This document shows positions 32,708 through 44,169 of a stretch of 64,000 bases of DNA, in pieces. Both the position numbers and the translations under genes were made by a program. Within the stretch, counting starts at the first letter, position 1, and each line of letters starts with the position of its first letter. Source of the stretch: Calonectria ilicicola (lineage: Eukaryota > Ascomycota > Sordariomycetes > Hypocreales > Nectriaceae); contig CP085832.1 in the NCBI GenBank assembly GCA_020809705.1, forward strand, positions 496,001-560,000, read 5' to 3'. The notes under the pieces were generated by a model that saw only the letters and a program-made list of their open reading frames with translations, was not told the DNA's origin and did no database searches.

Positions 32708-34819
32708 CTAAGCTAGAATAAGCACCATTATATCACTTATTAAGAGCCTTAATTTATCGACAGTACTTGGGTTATAGCTACTATCAATATTAGCAACGAA
32801 GCCTGGAGACTCATTGACTAGCGCAGCCAATTGTTGGTAGAATATTTTATCCGCTTCTTGAACACCATCTACCATGGCCAATTTGGAAAGCTTTTCGGTC
32901 CAATGTATAATCACCTGAGCTATTGTCTTTGTAGCATGCCTGCATGATTTATCTAGCCTCGAGGGTGTTTTGGTTGCTATCTGCATCTCGTTAATTAAGC
33001 TACCAATGGTGGACGTCAGGTTGCACAAACTGCTAGTTACTCACCTCGTAGTACCCATGTTTGGATATCTGTCCGAAAGGTACGAAGGCGAGTGTAAGAG
33101 CTTCTCGGTGGCCATTAGATATTTCAGTCCACTCTTTTTCCTTTCCTGCATGATATAAAAAGCTAATTTCAAGATGGGTGACTAATAGCAGAGTTTGAAT
33201 GTCCATGGTGTTGGACAGTTCATCGATCGAGAAACATTCTGACTTTGCTTGCAGGAGCTCTCGAAATAGTCTAAAGCATTGAATAAAATTATCCCCTACT
33301 TTCAACGAAGTAAGGTCGGCGGTGGCGTATGATTCTAGAGAGTTATGCAAGAAGGATAATCGCATTGCATGTCGAACTTTGAATATGAGCGAGCAGAGAA
33401 GGATATGCTGACCGAAAGGAGATAATGATTGGAGAGCAGCTTTTTGAGCCGGACCATCCCTTAAAAAATCATACAAGACGTCTTGGAGATCGCAAGGTTC
33501 TGCCATGGACAAGTCTCCCCTGCCGATTGCTTGTCGCCATTCGGTTTCCGTAAGCGCAGCGAATGCTTCATCTGGCGAGGGCATTTTTAACCTTTCTACT
33601 TCAACTGGGGAGTAAATCTCGTGGCCTAAGAATATAGAAGCTTTACTGGTAAGACAGTAAAAGGCAAATATTGTTCTCCGATATGTTAGTTGGTTTGGGA
33701 AATGGGGAACAACGTGCAGATGGAATATGTTTACCTTCTCAGTTCCTCATTATAGGTCCAAGACTCCCACGAGGAAGACACTGACTCAGTAGATTGAAGT
33801 CTATTTGTAATGATCCCACGTATGCCCTGGCAGGGTTATTCAGTGTTATGAATGGCGTTGTTTCAAATCGAGCACGCACCTCAAATGTCGACGGAATACC
33901 TCGTACTGCCCAGGACTCTAGCGCGCTCTCTCCCGCCCACATTGCATACTCCAAGAGAAGAATACGAAACTGAAGATCACGAAGTTTCAACGGGGGTCGC
34001 CATAATATTTCTAATGGATCATCTGCGATGGACGTGGTTGTGCGAGAAGACAAATTGGCGGCTCGGCAAGCTTTCTCGAAAAAGCCGCGGCATTCCTGAG
34101 TATATACCTGAAACCCTACTCCTGCAGCTGCTGCAATTGCTAGCTTCAAGGTTTCGGGTAACAAGGGATCTGATGTTGTTGTATGGTGGATGAAAGGGTG
34201 GCGTTGGTTGCAAGAGTGGTGAAAGTGGGACAGGCAGAAATCAAAGGCTTCATGGTTAGTCTGTGTCATCAGTAGGCATATTAGACCATAGCTCTAAATG
34301 GACTAAGGGTAGTCTGGGAAGGATTACCTCCGAATCTAAAGGTGCGGCTCCACTGCCTCTTGACGGCGCCGTAACGCGTCGGTCACCGGTCACGGGCGAC
34401 TCCGTTGCATGGAATGCGGTGTCGGTGTTTAGGGCTAGAGGAAGTTCGGATGAGTCCGGGGGCGAGACATTGAGCCCGGCCGAATTTGACGAGCTAGCTG
34501 TTGGTTCTGAGTATTGGTGAAGCTCTGGCAGACGTGCCGCAGAGGTGCATCGACGTTGAATGAAGCTGTCTGGAAGTGGTCCTCTGCGGGGCTTCCTGCG
34601 CTTCGCATGTACGCTTGGCTGATGCACCTGCTTGTGACGCTTTAGTACATCTGTGCGATGGAAATGCATCCCACATTGCTCGCACTGGAACTGAGGGGTT
34701 GCATGGCTGAGTAGGTGGCGCTGAAGATTATCGTCGCGTGTAAAAAAGTCCGAACAAAACGGGCAGCTGTACGGCACAGTGGAGGTGTCAACCTGGGCCT
34801 GTCTCCGAGCCCCAGCCAT
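32708..34819 (-). CDS. C2H2 zinc-finger transcription factor with fungal-specific regulatory domain
   Basis: Five exons: 34,819-34,328; 34,260-33,880; 33,826-33,735; 33,645-33,045; 32,980-32,708. Introns are 67, 53, 89 and 64 bp and all phases agree, giving 612 residues. Two adjacent C2H2 fingers occupy residues 17-66 (C19, C22, H35, H39; C46, C49, H62, H66) and are followed by a basic stretch (HAKRRKPRRG), a likely nuclear signal. A Ser/Pro-rich linker leads into a helical region with features of the fungal transcription-factor middle homology domain (...SSSWESWTYNEELRS... then ALTETEWRQAIGRGD). An upstream in-frame ATG at 35,077 would add 86 residues but lacks support. It may regulate the surrounding accessory genes; that is inference from position only. 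Confidence 0.8.
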
Positions 34820-36382
34820 TTGATACAAGATGGATAACGTAAAGGGCCCTCTTGATAAGCTGGAGAGAGCGACAGGGTTTGGGTCCAGCGGAATAGCAAA
34901 GAAGCACGAATAAGGGGCATTACTGTGTGGAGGAGAAGACAGGTCTGCTTCGAGCCGGTCACGTGGGTGGGGTTGATCCTTTACCCAGAATGTATTGAGG
35001 CTAACTCTAGGCCACATCTTGCACGTCATGGCCTCTGCGCACGGCGAGGTACAGCTACTGTGACATGTTTCACACACATCACTTTATTCCCTTTAGTGAC
35101 GCCGTAGTTAAAGCTCTTGTTGAGATTGTGTCGGTCATCCGCCTCGTCCAAGCCAATGTGATGAGTATCTAAGCCGAATGAAAGAAAGATTCTGGCATAT
35201 TTGATCCTTGTAAGGTCAATGCCAGTTGCCCAAAGCGGCTGCTAACGGTAGCCGGCAGCAGCCACAACTAGGTCGCTAGGTCTAGCTGAAGCTACTTGGA
35301 TTTGCATAAATTAGCTTAACGTGGATATTGGCGAGCCACCTGCTGGCCAGAACACATTTATAGTGTGGTCAGCCCTTGAAATAGAGAGATGACCAATAGG
35401 ACTAATATTATCATGACCCTTGCCTTCTACTTGACTGCTATCGGAATGCCTCGTTCACTGTTTTCGGTAGACTCCTTAAGAGACTGGATTAGTCTCACAT
35501 ATGCCCTCTCGATATTGAAGATAAGCATCTGAGCAACGCGGGTGTTTAGTCTGCTATCATCTCCCAGTAAAACATTACAGGCTGTCTCATGAGCGAGCTC
35601 TAAAGGGTGGGCTCATGTCATCTCGCTGATACCCTGTAGATGGCCCCTGATTTACCCCCGTTTGGTCATTGATTTGAACTTGATTGTCGGCCTTTCCATT
35701 CGTCCAGACTATGTTGCGAGTCACAAGGTGCATTGCTTTATCAGCCACATATCCGACTAGTTCATTCGGCTAAAGGACGCCTCATGAGCTGACTTGCTCG
35801 TGTCGCATTATGCCTCCGAATTATGCATGCACAATATACGGCAAGGTCTCGGCCCCACGTCAACCACGAGGTTGGAGAGTCGCAAAATCCTTGGCTTTCT
35901 AGGGCCTCTACTTGTGTTGGAATGTGCGGAGAACTAACGTGTCAAGAGGAAGACGCCATGGCCCCCTATTACCACTCTTACCCTGGCTTTGGCCGGCTAA
36001 ACTCTATAACAATAAAGAGGTCACAAAGATACAAATAGGGTACTGTGCCCCTGCAGGTACATAGCTTTTCAGCCTTCATTGATTCGTCTATTTTTCAAAT
36101 TTTCATAAAACCCCTGTCATCGCGATAATTTGGTAATTTAGTACCGCACAGAATCTCTGTTAGCGTGGATCTGTTATGCCAAAGGGTCACAACACCCTTT
36201 TTCTTTCGCATGTCAGCGCATCGTCACCGTTCCTTTCGTTAATGGTGCACGAAGTTATCTGCATCTATTTCGGGCAGCTTAATCTATAAGCCTCGTCTTA
36301 GATACTCTCATGGTCAACGAGGCCCAGGACGACAGATCACGTAGACCGTGTCAGCAACGGCTACGGCCACGGCCACAATAAG
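34820..36382. other. Divergent intergenic region
   Basis: 1.56 kb upstream of both the transcription factor and the first receptor-like gene. Short frames only. A palindromic CGGCCACGGCC-type stretch lies at about 36,360-36,376 just before the receptor start. Confidence 0.4.
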
Positions 36383-37820
36383 ATGTCCAACCATACATCC
36401 TCTAAAAGGACCGAGTCACGGGGTCATATAATCCTCAGCCTAAATGTAACCCTCATCGTCATCACATCCGTCATCATTGTAGCGCGATTGTACGTCCGAC
36501 AATTCATGACGAAGGCTTTCGGGCTTGATGATAGCTTGGCTATCATATCATTTGTATGCCATGGCTTGGAATACTTATCTCAGAGTCATCTACTGATGTT
36601 TTTTTTCTGGCGGCTAGGCATTTTGCATTGCCCAGTCAGCCATAGAGATCGCCAACGTCAGGCATGGATCCGGTACTCCGATACAGGACGTATCTAAAGA
36701 AGACTTGAATATATTCTCAAAGGTATGAAGGTTGACTGTTATAATCGAATATATTAGCAGCTGCCGTGATTCTAACAACCGCAGTTGCTAGTTATTGGTG
36801 AACTACTGTACTTCCTCACCTCAGCATTCGTTCGACTGTCTATCTTGACCTTCCTCCCACGTCTAAGTAGAGAACGTGCGTGTCATTCACAAGACACTTC
36901 CAAGTCATTGTATAGTGATTAACACTTGCACCAGGCCACTTCATTCGTTGGATTTGGGTCTCAGGCGTTGTTATCGTCGGCACTAGTCTCGCCGGCTTCT
37001 TCTTCATCATCACAGAATGCAAGCCCATCAGGTATGCCCTCAAACAATTTTATTATATCAATGTTGTCTACTGACCTGAATGTAGTGATCTATTTAAACC
37101 GGAAATGCCAAAAAGAGAGTGCATTGATAAAGAGAAAGAGACCTACATGGTGGAAGCGCACGCAATCCTTGGGATCTGCATCGACATCGTCCTCTTTGGC
37201 TTACCAATATGGATCATCCGCAAGAACCTGACGTTCGGAGCCAACGCCATCAAAGTCATTCTTGTGTTTTGCGTTGGTTTGTTTGCTATCATCACGGGTA
37301 TTGTGCGATTCGGCTTTATCGTCACCACTGACTTTACTACTAACACGTTTGTCTCACCTCCTACTGAATCACTGTCCTGCAAACTAAAAGCATGTCTAGC
37401 ACGTACAAGACTTTCCGTGTAATCACATGGACAATTATTGAAGTTCATATTGGGCTATGGTGCGGCTGCTTCCCAGCACTCCAGCCTCTCCTCCGCCTCG
37501 TTTCCTACAAGATCGGCCTCCGCAGCCACCCCGGTAGCACAGGCAAAAGGGCAACGCCTGGGACAGTGGCAAACTCTCATTCCCGCAGTGACCAGTCAGG
37601 TAACAACGGTTACCTCAAGCATCACAATGTTGTTGACAGAGATGGTAATGACGCGAGCCAGAGGGTAATCGTTTCAGGAGGTGATTCGACACCGGAATAT
37701 GTGGAGCTTGATGAGACGGAGGAAGTAATTGTGCTACGGACTCATGTGTTAACCAAATTTGAAGATGGTAAACAAACAAAAGAACGTCATGAGATCAAGA
37801 CCACTTGGGATGCTGTCTGA
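36383..37820 (+). CDS. Fungal rhodopsin-domain (SAT4-like) seven-helix membrane protein
   Basis: Six exons: 36,383-36,553; 36,618-36,722; 36,785-36,875; 36,935-37,031; 37,086-37,346; 37,391-37,820; 384 residues. The introns are 44-64 bp. Hydrophobic segments include IILSLNVTLIVITSVIIVAR, LLVIGELLYFLTSAFVRLSI, WIWVSGVVIVGTSLAGFFFI, ILGICIDIVLFGLPIWII, VILVFCVGLFAIITGIVRF and the segment with TWTIIEVHIGLWCGCFPALQP. The R.Y.R...GLDD loop and IE...G....P motif are hallmarks of the fungal rhodopsin-domain family related to PTH11 receptors. No CFEM domain is seen. A hydrophilic acidic cytoplasmic tail follows. Ligand unknown; a surface-sensing role is a family-level suggestion only. Confidence 0.82.
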
Positions 37821-39047
37821 AGTTCAGGAAGGGGTTATTATGGAGCCCTATTATGTCAGTGCAATAGTCAAATACAATTTATAATGGGAATTTTTATATC
37901 TACAATAGCCAATTTAAGCACAAGAATTATTTGTCAAAAGACAAAATTAGCGGCAAGCATCATGACTGTATTATAGGATGAAGAGAGCATAAACCTCAGA
38001 CGTTTGACCAGGCTGCCGAGTTGCCATTTTGGCTCTAATCAGAGTGCTCCTTGAGCAACAAAGTCTGAGTTACCTCTCAAAGGAGGGGACAGTCACCTAT
38101 ATACATACTAAGTCTGACCAATATTAACTTTGTGTGTGATACATACCAAACCACGCATCGGATTGATAGGATTATTTTTAGCATTCACATTTCATTATTC
38201 TCCTTCACTAATTTATCCTTGCTTGTTTCCCCCCTTGTACGATCGCATGATAATACTACTACTATTTATTAACTCTTTCAGAAATATACTTGTTATTTAA
38301 TTTTGAGATTTATAGGTAAGTGTTCACTTGTGGGCTTGCACACTAGCTCTCGGGTAAGTTGGCCATAGTAAGCATCCGACACAACGATTTAGCGTAACTC
38401 GCCTGATATTCCCAAAGAAATCGCGACCCTCGGTAGCGGGCAAGCCACAGGAGGAAAAATACACTCACGTAAATTATCTGGTCAGACCAGTTGATAAGTT
38501 GGTGACCAAATTGAGTGGATCACATGTACGAATAAACAAGTATCAAATGGGGTCTGTGCGCCTGTATCTTGTGGACTTGATCAGATTAGAATAATATTGG
38601 AGGGTAGTGTCTATTGCGGAGGGTAGTGTCTATTGCGGAGGATGGTGCTTATTGCGGAGTGTGGCGTTTATTGCGGAGGATGGCGTTTATTGCGGAGGAT
38701 GGTGCGTATCGCGGAGTGTGGCGTTTATTGTGGAGTGAGACAAGTCTACATGTGAGACGAAATGGTCTGAAAAGTCAAATTTACGTCCTAGGATTGTGGA
38801 TCCCGCCCACAACGAGGTTCAAACTTACCCAACTAGAACCTCTTCCCACTTTACTCCTCGCCTTCAGATTTCGCAAATCTCGGGCTGGGATTAGTGCGGG
38901 GCACCTCCTAGCAGATTGGAGGTATGGGGATTATCCACATCACTCTTAAGGTTGTTCATTGGAAACAACTGAATATCTACAAGACTGAGTTTATGATTGA
39001 AGCATTAGATGATTTGAGTAATCGATCATACGTTATGATGTCTTATT
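37821..39047. other. Intergenic region with 19-bp tandem array
   Basis: AT-rich between convergent genes, interrupted by a GC-richer tandem array (38,599-38,731, listed separately). No gene supported; the frame through the array is repeat-driven. Confidence 0.5.
38599..38731 (+). repeat. 19-bp tandem repeat, seven units
   Basis: Seven consecutive 19-bp units with consensus close to GGAGGATGGTGTTTATTGC and differences at a few positions, ending in a partial GGAGTGAG. The GGAGG...(T/C)TGC core recurs in a 13-bp array at 43,779. Confidence 0.85.
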
Positions 39048-40535
39048 TTAAATCGAAGGTTCTGAACTAATGCTTGGATAATAACTTGCTTTCATCGGAA
39101 CCAACGAAATTTCATCTTCCGCAAAAACATATTCCCCTGTACGCGTACCTTCTGAACTAATCCTGACATGAACTATTGTTGGAATAGTGACCTGGTTTGA
39201 TAAATCTACTCTCCTTGAACTTCCCATTTTATCCAAATCGTTTCCACGGATGCATTGATTAGAAGAAGATCGTTTCGGAGACATCATAATACCAGGAAGT
39301 AACCGACCAAGAAGCTGGCGCAATGTCGGCAAGCAAGAGCACACCATAGCAACATCTATCTCAATAACAGACCACATCAATACTTCATGGAAGTCCCATG
39401 CCGGGTTTCGAGAATCTTGGGTGAACTTGACAATTGACCGAAGGCGGAGGCAGCTCACAATTGTAACACTATACCAAAGTTTTAGTAATCGCGCAAAGCT
39501 ATCATTTAGACAACTTACAATATGCTGACTGAAAAACATCATTCCTACAGCCAACTTCTTTTTATAGCCTAAATTGAGATCTTTCAGCTGCCAGAGAGGG
39601 ATTAATAAGACCCATATGTCAAAAATAATGCTTAAAATAGCATTAGCCCAACCAAGACTACTGATATCTAAGCATCTCCCTTGGTGCTCTTTATCCCAGC
39701 CAGTCCAAAAATAGCTAATTGGACTACATTGAAAAATACCAAGAAATATAAAGATAAAACCTATAAGAGTATTGGTAATAATGAGACCCCACACAATTTG
39801 ACGAACAGATATTGAGGGGAAAATACGTAAATAGAAAAATAAAAAGGCATTCTTAATGCATGATACTTGAAAATAATAGAAGATCTCCACAATCAAGAAA
39901 TTCTTTAAAAGTGTCTGGATTTGGTGATATGTCAAGGTCCATGTATCACGACCTAATCCATTGGCAACAAGGCCATAGATGATAATAACATGGCTTGGAG
40001 CACCACTAATGGATGTGATAAATGCAAACCAGTCATCAAAGCTCAATCCACTTTTGGAAATGATTCTAAAGAGAACCCTAAGCACCACAAGTGTGGCTGA
40101 TATAATGCCCATTGTATTTACCAGGGTGATAAATTGTGTCTGAACATCGCGAACAGGAGCACCGCATGTGGTTGATGTGATATTTTTAGTTTCTAATTAT
40201 TGTTAGATACGCTTTGCGAGTTTAAAGAAAAGAATTGGTACTCAATGCTTCAATCACTGTGCAATTTCCTGAGACACATGTCGCTATTTCAAGCTGGAAA
40301 GAATCATCGGTGCACATACAGGTCATGTTTGTGACCCCACATGGCCCATTCGAGAAAGCTTCCGTGAAACAAGAGAGCTACATGATAGAAATTAGTTCGA
40401 TTTCTTCTATTTTAAAGTTTCTGGGAGACTTACAGCGCAAAAGGGTAGTTCGGTGACGGCATCGCTGAGTGAAGACTGACATAGAACAAGTGGTGACACC
40501 ACCAAGAAATGAACAACAAACTGTCTCAAAAACAT
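39048..40535 (-). CDS. PTH11-like receptor with CFEM domain
   Basis: Exons 40,535-40,434, 40,377-40,242 and 40,192-39,048; 460 residues, introns 56 and 49 bp. A signal peptide (residues 1-about 19) is followed by a complete CFEM domain with eight cysteines (33, 37, 47, 54, 56, 68, 73, 89). Then comes the fungal rhodopsin-type seven-helix domain (SFDDW, GLGRDTW, SCIKNAFLFFYLRIFP, GRCLDI, VTIVSCLRLRS, MWSVIEIDVAMVCSCLPTLR). This is the PTH11-class layout, a putative cell-surface receptor used by plant- and insect-associated fungi. One oddity: the last exon contains a 50-51-nt intron-like stretch (39,523 to about 39,473, GTAAGT...TATAG) between FFSQHI and VTIVSCLRL. As a GT-AG intron it would shift the frame, yet it reads through open. 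I left it in the coding sequence. Confidence 0.8.
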
Positions 40536-41435
40536 GTCGATACAGCTTTAAAAATTGTGAGGACTGAAGTATATCTCCCAGGTGTCAAAAAGACTGAATG
40601 TCATGGGCATATCATGGAGTTTTAAACAGACCAAAGGATGGAATTGTGTAGGTAGAACGCATCCTCGTACGCACGGACTTCAGTCAGTACCACCAATGTC
40701 AACTGATCGCCCAAAAGTGGCATCAGACTGTATGTAAAAAGCCCTAAATTAAAAAAAAAAAAAAAAAGAAAGAAAAAAGGCACCATGCCCTAATTAGCCC
40801 AAGGGAAAACAAGGAGACACCGGGTAACGATGGGGACCACACTAGTCTAGACTCCTAGGTCAGCCCGCGGCCGAGCGCGTTTCCCGGACCATCGGCTCGT
40901 TAGTTCCAGGTGGCAACTAACTTACCTGTGGCTGGTGTCAGTTGATTTTGTGAGTGCGTAAATTTATTCCAAGCCATATCAGAGTTCAAGGTGGTAGGAA
41001 TATTTGACCGAATCGTAATTAAAGATAATGCGTAAGCCCTGGCGCCACTGGGTTTCCGCAGGACCCCTTTTTCTACTGATGGCAGGGATGCACCCATTCG
41101 CAATAAAATCATCCATATCGCTGAACAAGATGCTAAAAACACTACTACAGCTAATGCTCCAACACCGATAACTCAAGTTTGACTTGCGTTGCTGTGATAC
41201 TATCACGGAGGCATAACTGTGGCTCCTGTAAACCTGTTACTTACAGAGGACTAAGCCATATCAATACGAGATCTAAGCTATTGTCTTAATTGGAAGCATC
41301 CTGACTTTGGATAGCGACTCAGAGTCTAATTATAATCTGTTCAATTCCAAGCACTACAAAGTCAAAGCACTCCTCCGTTTTAGTTCCCAGATTTAGTAAA
41401 GAGAAAAAGTTCATTAAACGTAATCCTGACTCTAT
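40536..41435. other. Intergenic region
   Basis: Contains an A-tract (about 40,750-40,767) and a GC-richer patch at 40,840-40,890. Small frames at 40,900-41,206 lack recognisable homology. Confidence 0.4.
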
Positions 41436-43067
41436 TCAAATCATAGGCTCTAGAGTTCCTTTACCACTAATTACAACTTCACCAATCTCGCGTACCAAAC
41501 TCGATTTCCAATTCATGTTACTAGCATCCACCCAATTTCCATGGATCTGCGCTTTCAAGTGAAAAGGAAGTTGTATAAGTGCAATAGCACTTTCGAAATT
41601 CCTAGTGTCAATCACAACGAGATCACACCGGTTCTCTGCCTTTCGTTCCACTAAGCCAATGAGCCACCCATCTCCCTCGTCAGAATTTTCTGAACGAGGA
41701 ATAAATACTGGCTCTTGGCAACCGCAATCTTCGCCAGGATCAAAGTATTTCGTCGCCCCTGTCTTGTTATTGTGCATAGCAAATCCATTGAGCCCATGAA
41801 GATTATTCTTAGTCATATCTCTTTTATTTGGCAGCCAGACACACAAGAAGATCCACTCATATTCTTGGGTCATGAAACGCTCATCAATCCTTGGGAAGTC
41901 GCACGGCGAATCAAGGATGATTTTAGGATCGGGAATGGAGCTCCCGCTTGGCTGGACCGGATCGATTGCAAACCGGACAAAATCGGCTTGCGTGATTGGA
42001 TTGGGCTTCCTCCCATCAGCAGTAGGAAAGAAATGGAAGACGTTATCATGGACGCGGGCAGACTCTATGTAGAGCTTCCCATCCTTCCCTTCCCAAGCGC
42101 CGGCAGTGTGGGGAGTAAAACAGTTTTGCCATTCATAGTGTCGATATTCGCCTTCCTTCCAACCATCTGGTAAAGGAGTGCTCTTTCGTCTCGGAACAAC
42201 AATAAAGGTAACCTTTAAATTATATTCATAGGCCCAGTGATGACCTCCCGCCTTCATACGTTCAATATCCGCCTCGAAAGGCCAGAGCATTAAAATCAAC
42301 CAATTTGGTGTAATAGCGCAATCATGGATGAAGCCACACCAAGGAGCTTTAATCCAAAGTTCTTCAGTCTTTTTCCCATATTTATCGAGCGAGTATGTAA
42401 CAACATCCAAGGTTGCTAATCCCTTAGCCTCATAGCCAAAAACAACAAGTTCGTCCGAATATGGATCAACCTTTGGGTGTGCGGTGAATGTTTTACTTTT
42501 AATTTGGTTGCCAAATGGATCATACTCGATTGTAGCCAGGGTATCTGGATCGACAGAATATGGCAGTGCAACCTCTTTTAGAGCAAGAAGGCGACCTGCC
42601 CAATACACAAGGTTGGTGTTGGCTGTGGAGTCGACAGCCCCGCGAACGCAAGGGTGATGACTATAGGGATTTCGATATAGTCCAAAAAGCGCCTTATTGG
42701 CCCTTCGTTCAAGTTTATACCTCTCTGTTTCAATATAGCGCACCTTCATATCCACCCGGCCGTTATGAAATCGAAAGGCGGATATGCTACCATCGCCGTC
42801 GATGGGAACATTTTTCGGGTGTGGTGGCACAAACGGGTCACACATGACCCGGTAGAAGGTGCCTTTAATCTCCTTAGGAATCTCACCATGGACAACGAGG
42901 TCAGCGACTTCGCCCTCCAGCCGACATGGCATATTCGACCCAGCAAGGTCAAGTGCAACAGGCCACTTCGACTTCAAGTTGCTGGGGACTTCACCGGCGG
43001 GCGCCTCAATATTTGAGGACGACTTAGAGGTAGACTGCACACTAGATTGGGCAGTAACGGCAGACAT
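41436..43067 (-). CDS. Carotenoid/stilbene-cleavage dioxygenase family protein
   Basis: Single exon, 543 residues. The family uses a non-haem Fe(II) held by four histidines on a beta-propeller to cleave a C=C bond of carotenoids, apocarotenoids, stilbenes or lignostilbenes. Candidate ligands sit in the usual contexts: H197 (TAHPKVDP), H248 (FIHDCAIT), H320 (TPHTAGAWE) and H509 (IHGNWV). YRVMCDPFVPPHP, together with the DGDG turn, marks the N-terminal blades. No signal peptide or membrane segment is seen, so it is probably cytosolic. The overall pattern resembles fungal lignostilbene/resveratrol-type oxygenases more than carotenoid-specific ones, but the substrate cannot be fixed by inspection. 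It lies just before the AT-rich transposon block. Confidence 0.82.
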   Translation of the reverse strand: MSAVTAQSSVQSTSKSSSNIEAPAGEVPSNLKSKWPVALDLAGSNMPCRLEGEVADLVVHGEIPKEIKGTFYRVMCDPFVPPHPKNVPIDGDGSISAFRFHNGRVDMKVRYIETERYKLERRANKALFGLYRNPYSHHPCVRGAVDSTANTNLVYWAGRLLALKEVALPYSVDPDTLATIEYDPFGNQIKSKTFTAHPKVDPYSDELVVFGYEAKGLATLDVVTYSLDKYGKKTEELWIKAPWCGFIHDCAITPNWLILMLWPFEADIERMKAGGHHWAYEYNLKVTFIVVPRRKSTPLPDGWKEGEYRHYEWQNCFTPHTAGAWEGKDGKLYIESARVHDNVFHFFPTADGRKPNPITQADFVRFAIDPVQPSGSSIPDPKIILDSPCDFPRIDERFMTQEYEWIFLCVWLPNKRDMTKNNLHGLNGFAMHNNKTGATKYFDPGEDCGCQEPVFIPRSENSDEGDGWLIGLVERKAENRCDLVVIDTRNFESAIALIQLPFHLKAQIHGNWVDASNMNWKSSLVREIGEVVISGKGTLEPMI

Positions 43068-44120
43068 ATTGAAACAGTTGAAGTATTGGTTAAGTAATGG
43101 AAAGTCCTGAATTGATTTTCTTTATTAAAAAATGGAATAAACAGTTGCGAGCGGATGTCTCTTGATGTTCGACGACGGTGCAATTTCATAGATATCTGGA
43201 TGTTGATGCTGGTGCCTTATATATATATTATACCCGACCATTTCATGTGTCTGAAAAGCTCCATTACATCCGAAAATTGAACCTACATTTCTTTAAAATC
43301 ACTAGATCCCGCAACAACCAGCCGTCTATAGTTCAAAACTACAAGGTATGTCCATTCCCACAGTAGCGCGAGGATAAAAATTCGTCATCCCCCACGAAAG
43401 AGACTTCTCTCACATTAAGTTCATGGATCCCTGTTAAAGTTAGTAGATTTCCAAGCCCACCAAGATGCTCAACTGCCGAAATCAAACTGATGTGGGAGGG
43501 GCACTGGGCTGGAGTGGGTTTAATAGACGATGCAGTCCGCACCCAGCCGGATTTGCAGGCTCCATCCGACAGAATCCGATTGCCCCACTTCTGATCGAAA
43601 CTTGCGAGATGAAGAACTACGGAAGCGGCGCTCGGATATTGTCGTCTCGCCCAAGAACGTCCAAGCGAAAGGGGCACTAGAGAGAATGGGTAGGGTGCTT
43701 GCCTAATTTTCTCGGTTGATCAATGCCCAATGCTTGTTCTGGATAGAGAGATTTACAGGGGAGGCCAAATCTTACTGTGGAGGCTTACTGCGGAGGATTA
43801 CTGCGGAGGCTTACTGCGAAGGCTTACTGCGGAGGCGTGCCGTTGACATCCAGAGGTTGGGCGGTGACGCAGGCGTAACGCTAAAACAGCCTAGGTGGCC
43901 CATGTGTCCGCGTCCATCTCCTGAACGTCCCTTGAACGGATACAAACAAAGGAAAATCAACTTTGCCTAGCTAGGAAACGGCTAACTTCGATAAGCTCAC
44001 GCGACGTCACCACATCCACGTCCACCACAAGCCTCCGCCTAGACCTCCGCCATAACTCTCCGCTCTAGTAAACTATTACCCGCTGAGTTGACTAAGCCGG
44101 CTCCGCTGTGGGCTTAGGCT
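43068..44120. other. Transition region before the AT-rich block
   Basis: No gene supported. It holds a 13-bp GGAGG-type tandem array (43,779-43,830) and inverted relatives of its core (CCTCCGCC twice, 44,027-44,053). It ends at a perfect hairpin (44,121-44,145). Confidence 0.5.
43779..43830 (+). repeat. 13-bp tandem repeat, four units
   Basis: Four units of GGAGGCTTACTGC (one with GATT, one with GAAGG) followed by a partial unit. Related in motif to the 19-bp array at 38,599. Confidence 0.85.
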
Positions 44121-44145
44121 CCCACCTCTCCAGAGGAGAGGTGGG
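44121..44145. repeat. Perfect 11-bp hairpin at the edge of the AT-rich block
   Basis: CCCACCTCTCC, three-base loop AGA, then GGAGAGGTGGG: a perfect inverted repeat about 50 bp before composition collapses to nearly pure A+T. It could be an element terminus or a terminator-like structure; no function assigned. Confidence 0.75.
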
Positions 44146-44169
44146 AACATAACCTATATCTTTGTAGTT

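Noticed and set aside
38614..38949. 111-codon open frame
   Set aside because: Its first half is a direct translation of the 19-bp tandem array and the rest has no recognisable family.
40741..40800. A-tract between GCCCTAAATTA and GCCCTAATTAG, resembling a retroposon tail with target duplication
   Set aside because: The flanking repeats are imperfect and no retroposon body lies upstream of the tract.
40840..40885. Polylinker-like run of restriction sites (ACTAGTCTAGACTCCTAGG ... CCGCGGCC)
   Set aside because: No vector sequence on either side and flanks look like ordinary genomic DNA; most likely chance.
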